DNA of 64,000 nucleotides, taken from Lingula anatina. Taxonomy: Eukaryota > Brachiopoda > Lingulata > Lingulida > Lingulidae. Shown here in pieces: positions 35,300-64,000 of this stretch. Location: positions 309,692 through 373,691 of the forward strand of contig NW_019773526.1 of assembly GCF_001039355.2 (NCBI RefSeq), in the 5' to 3' direction. Made by a program: the position numbers and the translations under genes. The first letter of the stretch is position 1. Each line of letters opens with the position of its first letter. Below the pieces are notes generated by a model. The model did not search any database, was not told where the DNA came from, and saw nothing but the letters and a program-made list of their open reading frames with translations.

Positions 35300-35600
35300 T
35301 ACAAAACATGTATTTTGCTTCCACGTCTTACAAAAGCTCGACCTTGCGACTGCACCACACATACTGTTGCGTCTCAGCTCTACTGTGTCCAACCGTGAAG
35401 TGAATATCCTGAATGACAGCTCGCACTACAGTGAGCAACACATTGTTATGCAAATTACAACAAGCACGGCTCATTTCAGACGAGGGAGTGTGGCTGAACT
35501 GTTCACGAATGTGCAGGGTCAAAATACATGTAGATATGACTAATGCCCACCTCTTGTTGTAATGCATTACTTTATTCCAGCTAAATAACACGACCCTCTT
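35300..35600 (-). other. GC-richer block sharing a 21-bp motif with 28.9 kb
   Basis: Contains ATTGTTATGCAAATTACAAC on the plus strand, also present on the minus strand near 28905. On the minus strand the block leads to a GTAAGT donor near 35300 preceded by ATGTTTT. Both copies therefore have the motif a few hundred bp upstream of a short ATG plus donor, pointing away from each other's orientation. A function is not established. Confidence 0.25.
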
Positions 35601-35691
35601 CCATCAGGCAGTTTCATGTCCTCGTGAAAGTTCACTTCCACAAAACTCAACAACAGGGGGAAGAAGGTGGTTGTTGACAATTCTCCGTCCC

Positions 35692-35952
35692 AGGGGCGGA
35701 TTGTTTGAAGGGGGGTCCGCGGATGCGAAGCCAACCCTCACCCACCTAGGCATGGGGTTCGGGGCCCTTTAGCGGGCCCCGCAAAATTTTGGTATTTTAG
35801 AGTGCGAACGGCGCCATTTGGTACGATTTAGAACTAAGCTAGTCAAAATTCTAATTTCAAGAGGGGACCGTTGGTGTGATTTTCTTTCAGGAATCGAAGG
35901 TGAGGGGGGGGGGGGGCTTAGGACCCCCTGACAGCCCCATAAACCCGCCACT
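35692..35952. mobile_element. Degenerate MITE with CAGGGGCGGAT-like ends
   Basis: The left end CAGGGGCGGATTGTTTG pairs imperfectly with the complement of the right end (CAAGTGGCGGGTTTATGG). The body is G-rich with a poly-G run. The left terminus resembles that of the intact element at 36501-36667. Confidence 0.5.
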
Positions 35953-36249
35953 TGTCCCATACACAAACGAGAGCTACGGGCTTACCTTTCGAACATGTCA
36001 AACTGAGATGCAAAGATACCGCCTGTTGCATGAACGTTTCTTTTATTATTATTAATTTGTTTTCATGCAACATTTGCTAAGTGAACAATCCTGGCCTCAC
36101 TCTTATAAGTTGCCATAAAAATGGCTTGAAATAGTAAATGACTGACTCAATACGACGTGTCTATCTTTTGTTGTTGTTTTTTATTTATTGAAAATCAGTT
36201 CTAGGAATCATATAAACAAAATTATTTTTGGTGCTTTATTGTCTTTGTA

Positions 36250-38716
36250 TTATCCGACCTTCGACATGGCCGTGTCCATAGCAACATCTTTTCCAACATC
36301 AATGACTTGATCACGCATTAACTTATAGCCCTCATAATCCGGCATTTCTATTCCAACGCCGGCTCCAGCGTCTTTAAAAAGACGATAACCTGGAAATAAA
36401 TGGTGAATTTATGTATTTTTCATTATATAAAAGCAACCAAAGCAATATTCATTTTTTTTTCTTTTTTCGAAACATGTTTAGACAAATAACTGGCAATATC
36501 CAGGGGCGGATTTAGGCCGTCTTCTGGGTCTTCCGGAAGACGGTCAGATTTTCAAGTTTACATAGACGGGTATCTAACTTTTTCTGTCGGAAGACGGTCA
36601 AAAATGAGGATGGATCAACAAAGATCATTTGGAAGACTGTCAGAAAATATCTCTGGATCCGCCCCTGATATCAACATATTAACGAAAAAGACAAATACAC
36701 ACAAAAAAAGCAACAGAGGCTGAATCGCAGACTTTAGGTAAGTGCAGTAGAAATACATGAGGCGCTCACAGAATATTCATGAATAATTTCTGGAAAAAGA
36801 ATCTTTATTTCACAGAATATTTTAGAATAGTTTGTGTGAAAAAATTATTTACCTGGGTCTCTGCAACAGCAGCAATCAAGACACATAAGGCAGTTTCTTT
36901 TACAAGCGGCGAAAGAAGCTGCGCAAACTTTTATCACAGGCATAACGCAAGTACAGCAACAACACAGAAAAGCCGCAGTAGCCACAAGGCCTATGATCAG
37001 GAATGGTTTGATTTTTTCCTTGATTTTATCCAATAATGTCTTCTCCTCGTCCTCTGCCTATAAAGAAAAAGACCGCATTTGAGAAATTTAAGAACGGCGC
37101 TACACTGGCATCAAGGTTGAATAGACCTTATGAATTGATCTTTTCTTTCACTGTATCCATTAATCATCTTATTCATTGGTTACAAACCGTCAAAGCAGTA
37201 GTCCTAGTTCTGTACCAAGAACTAAAATAAGCTTGTTTTTTTTTAAATCTTTTTTAGATAATATTAATTATAACAACTTGATAAACAATGCATCTATCCG
37301 AAAAACATTAATGTTGGCAACAATATAATTTTCTTTTATATGAACGATCGAGTAATCTTCTTTCTTTGGTAAAAAAAAGTAAATTATTTATACATCACAG
37401 GAAATAGTCATCAAAATCTAGTGTAGTATATTTAGGAGAAAATTGACAGATAGATTGATAGCTTTGTGGGTAAACGTTAAAAGAAATTTATTATAATACT
37501 TCCGAGCTCAAATATTGTTTTTAGCGTTATTGTACAATTATTTAACAATTACAGAAAAAAAGGACACGAGCTATAACTATAATAGTGATAAAGATTGAGA
37601 GCTTACCGATAACCTGACCAATACAATCGATATAACTCGAGAATACTGTAGGCCTATATGATTGTGACTGCACTTGAAATGTCCCAGTTTTATTAATCTC
37701 CCCCAATGTAGACTTTTAACTCTTAGAGGAAGCAAACGGTTTTGAAAAAAGCTCATCTCTTTTTAATAGTAAAACATGATAATTTTAACAATTACTTTTA
37801 ACCCTTCTTTTTATTTCTGCCGGTACTTTTGTCCGATTTTATCTTAATTTTATTTATCTGTTTGATCTTTCTTAAGCCTGAGATGGTAAAAAATTCCCGT
37901 TTGTGTGTATTTAATAATATATATATATAGGGGTTGAATAAACTTTATTATTATTATTTCTTGATATCAGATGAGGCACACAGCAAGTTTTCTTACATCG
38001 TATGCATCATATGAATAATCGTAATCCGGATCGGCTGTTGTTGCAGCTCTCTTGGAAATGGAACGCTTTTTGGTTCGCAATTCTATGTGGTTCCACTGTA
38101 GAACAATTTCATTTGATCTGTTTCGTATATCATTTTGAAGTGCGGCTGTTGCGGTGATATTTCTCTTAACTGACAGAGTGAAGGTATCTGGAAAAAAATT
38201 TAAGTAATAAAAATCTTTTTTCTTTCTTTTTAAAATTTTTAAAAATCTAAAAATTAAAGATTAATTTAATATTTTATATATAATATTTAATATTTTCCTT
38301 CATTTTCATTCATCTACTAAATGTGTTTATATCAATAAATAAACAAACAAATAAATTAGTAAAATAAGTTTGGTTTGGTAATTATATAATCTTCGTAAAT
38401 TTCTGATGGAGACCTAGTCATAAACATGTTTAATATTGATCGACTTAAACGAGAACCAAATATAATCTTAAATAAATATACGATTGGAAAGGGAAATATT
38501 ATCCATATAAATGCAGCTTCTTTCACGACAGACCCGCAGAGTATCTCAAGTTCAAAATGGTAAAATTACGTTTTAAGTGCACCTATTTCTATTTTAGAAA
38601 AATGTAACGATAATCGTGAACATCAATATTCAAGTGAATATGCCCTTGATAAATCCCATACCTGTTGGTTTCCAGAGAGCTGCCAAAATGAAGAAAAGGA
38701 CAGCATTACAGACCAT
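36250..38716 (-). CDS. Unassigned 196-aa single-pass cysteine-rich membrane protein
   Basis: Four exons: 38716-38662, 38187-37997, 37057-36853, 36389-36250. All are GT-AG and in phase; the stop is TAA and a minus-strand AATAAA lies at 36234-36239. Residues 1-18 form a signal peptide (MVCNAVLFFILAALWKPT). The ectodomain (19-99) has two N-glycosylation sequons (NIT, NRS), a furin-type basic site RTKKR (56-60) followed by SISKR, and an acidic tyrosine-rich stretch ADPDYDYSYDAYD (70-82) that looks suited to tyrosine sulfation. A transmembrane helix spans about 100-124 (PFLIIGLVATAAFLCCCC). It is followed by a short cytosolic region crowded with cysteines (13 in exon 3; MCLDCCCC) that could be palmitoylated, then a soluble tail ending MDTAMSKVG. 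I do not recognise a family. Confidence 0.75.
36501..36667. mobile_element. 167-bp MITE with CAGGGGCGGAT termini in the last intron of the unassigned gene
   Basis: Left terminus CAGGGGCGGATTTAGG and right terminus GGATCCGCCCCTG are inverted repeats, flanked by ATATC on both sides (36496-36500 and 36668-36672). Internally it has repeats of the type GTCTTCCGGAAGACGGTCAG. CAGGGGCGGAT ends are common among animal hAT-like non-autonomous elements, though a 5-bp duplication is shorter than the usual 8 bp. The class is therefore uncertain. Confidence 0.85.
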
Positions 38717-39950
38717 TCCTGCTTTCTTTTTGGTAAAACCAACGTCTTTAGCATTATGACGTAATAAAAGACTATAACCCATAGCAATATGACGTCACAA
38801 CAACGTTATGATATCATAATTTTTCGTCTTCCATGACGGGATAAGATAACTACATTTTAAATTAGCTGGTGAATAATTATCTGCATTCCCTATGTGTGAA
38901 AAGATAAGGAATATTGGCCGAGGTCGAATCTTAATGAAAAAGAAGAGGAAAAAGAAAGAAATGACAGAATTTGAACCAAGTCGTTTCAAGCTGCTGGGGT
39001 TTTAACCTATGCCATTCTTTCAAATGATTCGCCATACCCTGAGTGTCAGAGCACAGTAAAAGCTAGTTTTTTAAAAATCTTGTGATGGGATCGTTTTTAC
39101 TAGTTTTGCTGATATGGGTTATATATGAAATCAAGATCGAGCTGGCAAAACTGGAATCTAGAACCTAGGGTACTTCGCCACGACACAGTCAAACAAAATA
39201 AATAGATGCATGTCATATGGTCTTCCGTGTTGGCATATGTCTTTATTTATTGTAAAAACGCTATCTTAAAAGAAATATGGCAAATATAGCGAAGCAGTTT
39301 GACCAAAATTTGGCATGTAACTGTTTGCCGAGATTTCTCCCAATTATGTCTACCATACACTTCACTGATTCAAAAGAAACAAGTAAAGCAGCAAACATTG
39401 TATATGCTCGGTGCCATCTATGACTTTTTTATACGGCAGTTGAACTAAGAAATAAACAATATCAATCACTATGGATGGAATGCATAAAACCAAATTTTGT
39501 ACTATCCCCGAAGTAAAGCCTAGATTACATTTGGCACGGGCATCGTACGATTTTCCGTACGTTTTTTATTTTTTTTTGACATAGTAGTAGCTACAGACTA
39601 AAGCGTATGTTTACATTACATAGGGCGTTTCGTGCCATTTCTCCGACATAACCTTGAGATCGGATAGTGGGAAATTGGTTTTTCGATTGAAAAGTGATCG
39701 GACGGAGCCCGTTCAGTTTCAGTGCAATTAGTTGCAGCACGCCTTCCACGACGCCTTCTCGAATATCGATATGTTGTCGCTGCAGCCCACTACGATTTTT
39801 TCACCCCTATAGTCAAAATTAAGAAAAAATTCAAATTTATGCAAGAAATCGCCCATTTCCAAACGTTTAATGTCTAATTCTGAAAAGTCTTCCGTCCCCG
39901 TCCCCAAATTATTTCATGAAAAAAAAAATACAAATACCATATGATTTCAT
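38717..39950. other. Intergenic DNA upstream of the unassigned gene
   Basis: Includes the presumed promoter of the gene starting at 38716. Near 39545-39565 there is a local palindrome (CGTACGATTTTCCGTACG). No gene, RNA or repeat family is recognised. Confidence 0.4.
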
Positions 39951-41606
39951 TTCTCTTTTATTTAGTCACTGTAACTGATGTCATATTCTGTTTACACAGA
40001 AATACAATGCACGCGAATTCAAATTACAATGTACATGACATACCACACTCAAGTAGTGATGCCCTTTTTAGCTAAAGCTGGTGTCAGTTAAGTTATGTGA
40101 TAATCTTACTTTTCTCTCTTTATATTTACTTTGCAAACTTGTATCTCCGAACATCTATACCCAACAGCAAAGTTACCAGCCAATCATAACGTAGTAGATA
40201 TGCGCAAACAAGCAAATGTTTTTGAGGAAATATCAATTTACGGAATACCAGTATTTCATAAGAGTGGTTGCTTGGTGTGGTCTTTCCAGCGCCTCTTTTT
40301 CAACATTAGGATATTCCAAACAATAATCATTATTTGACAACACTGAAATGTACAAGATTGTAGCTCCATCTATTGGCTACAAATTGTCAGGTATTTTTTT
40401 GTTCCTGGAATGAAGGCCGCAATTTGTGACACCTTTTTACAGTAGGTTTGCAGTATGCGGTAGACTGAAATAAAGGCATATAAAGCCAATAACAAACAAG
40501 ACAAATACAAATAAATACAAATATTGCAGAAATACAAGCATATACTTGTCACATATTCTAATTCAGAACTAAAATATGTGATGGGTTCATTTTTAAGTTA
40601 ATTTATATACATAAATGTAGCATCATTTAAATGTTTTTACAGCTCAACATGCTTTTCTACTTTACAATGTACATGGTCACATGAAACAGAATCACAAAAC
40701 ATTAAAACATTGCACATTATTGGAGTATATTGACTTTAACAGTATTAATACAGTATTTAAATGGTGACATTGATATCAAGTTGTATAATTGTAAACTACA
40801 ATACTTGGTTGGAAGTCTTCTTATTTAAAGACAATTTCTAGTTTAGACTTTTTCCACTGAAATACTTTCAAAACTTGCACATACTTTCCTAAAAGACTTG
40901 TGAGACAATTTTATGTGAATATAAACATACATATTTCCAACAAATAATACCCTCTATTTTCAGCTGTGTAATAAAGTGGTCAGAAGAATGTTTAAGTGCT
41001 ATTTCTTTGCTTAAGATCTACAATTCTGTTATGTTTTGGTAGAGGTATTGTTGTATTTTTTAAAAATCACTTAATATAAAGATGAAAGTGAAACTTTTAG
41101 AAGTCACAAGTCCTAGTATCCTTATATTTTGTAAACACTGTAATAAATATTGTATAAATTTAACAGGATCTCTGATAAAGCAAGAGGATTTCTTCTACTG
41201 TTTACATTGAACACAGATCAAAACTTCTTTTACAAGGATGAATAGCTGGTATGTTTTAAAATTTCTCTCTGAATATTAAGTGCATTGCCCATTAAAGACT
41301 TCCATATATCAAACAGTATTTTACAACAAGATGCCCAATCTGAACTTGTATACAAATAGTTGAATCATCAACTACTCATAAAGCTACCATAACCTTATAT
41401 TATGAATGACTTTGCTCTGTGAGCATTGCACAAAGAGAAAATTCTTTTATCACTTATCATACACTTTGAATAAACCCCAATACAACTTTTTGTTTTTCTT
41501 AAAATTTCTTTGGCTTTCTTGGTCTCCCTCAGTGGTAATGTTTATCAGACAGTTAAGAAACCTTTCCTTATCCCCATTATATATGTACTTTAAATCTCCC
41601 TCAATG
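39951..41606 (-). other. WDFY3: Probable long 3' UTR of WDFY3
   Basis: No coding signal follows the WDFY3 stop at 41607. A minus-strand AATAAA at 39957-39962 is one possible end; others occur in between, so the length is a guess. The stretch is AT-rich with no repeats. Confidence 0.35.

Positions 41607-64000
<22,394 letters not shown>

Overview
The window is nuclear DNA from an invertebrate animal. Genes are split into many short exons with GT-AG introns. Introns and intergenic DNA are AT-rich and carry microsatellites, minisatellites and several families of small inverted-repeat (MITE-like) elements. Gene content is purely metazoan. I suspect a mollusc or another lophotrochozoan, but that is inference from overall style; no marker here fixes the phylum. 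Exon models were built by hand from splice sites, and reading phase was carried across every junction of the five spliced genes.

Layout. (1) 1-10777, minus: a VWFA + Cache protein of the alpha-2/delta-like / CACHD1 / Drosophila CG16868 type. Eighteen exons (1316 residues) are visible and the 3' end runs off the left edge. Its first coding exon adds a folate-receptor-like cysteine-rich domain and two extra hydrophobic segments. (2) 11387-13705, plus: TMEM220, complete, 6 coding exons, 186 aa, divergent from gene 1 across a shared ~600-bp promoter region. (3) 15624-24863, minus: SLC38A10, complete, 16 coding exons per isoform, 947 aa. It has a pair of mutually exclusive exons inside the transporter domain, a GC-AG intron and a very glutamine-rich C-terminus. 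(4) 25965-27737, plus: RPS27 (eS27), complete, 84 aa, divergent from SLC38A10. (5) 27738-36249: a gene-poor, repeat-rich interval with MITE copies, a compound CT/CA microsatellite, two minisatellites (one holding a 25-N assembly gap), an orphan terminal-exon candidate at 33409-33513 and a 21-bp block repeated in inverted orientation. (6) 36250-38716, minus: a complete 4-exon gene for a 196-aa single-pass membrane protein that I cannot assign to a family. (7) 41607-64000, minus: the 3' two-thirds of WDFY3 (Alfy). Forty-six exons encode the last 2302 residues: alpha-helical repeat region, PH-BEACH, BEACH, WD40, an acidic linker with a new 18-aa repeat and a LIR-like motif, and a C-terminal FYVE finger.

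The genes do not form a pathway. WDFY3 is a selective-autophagy scaffold, SLC38A10 an amino-acid transporter, RPS27 a ribosomal protein, TMEM220 a small membrane protein, and gene 1 a cell-surface protein. The less ordinary content is the domain fusion in gene 1, the alternative exon pair in SLC38A10, the unassigned cysteine-rich membrane protein, the WDFY3 linker repeats, and two TTAA-bounded MITE families that recur across introns and intergenic DNA.
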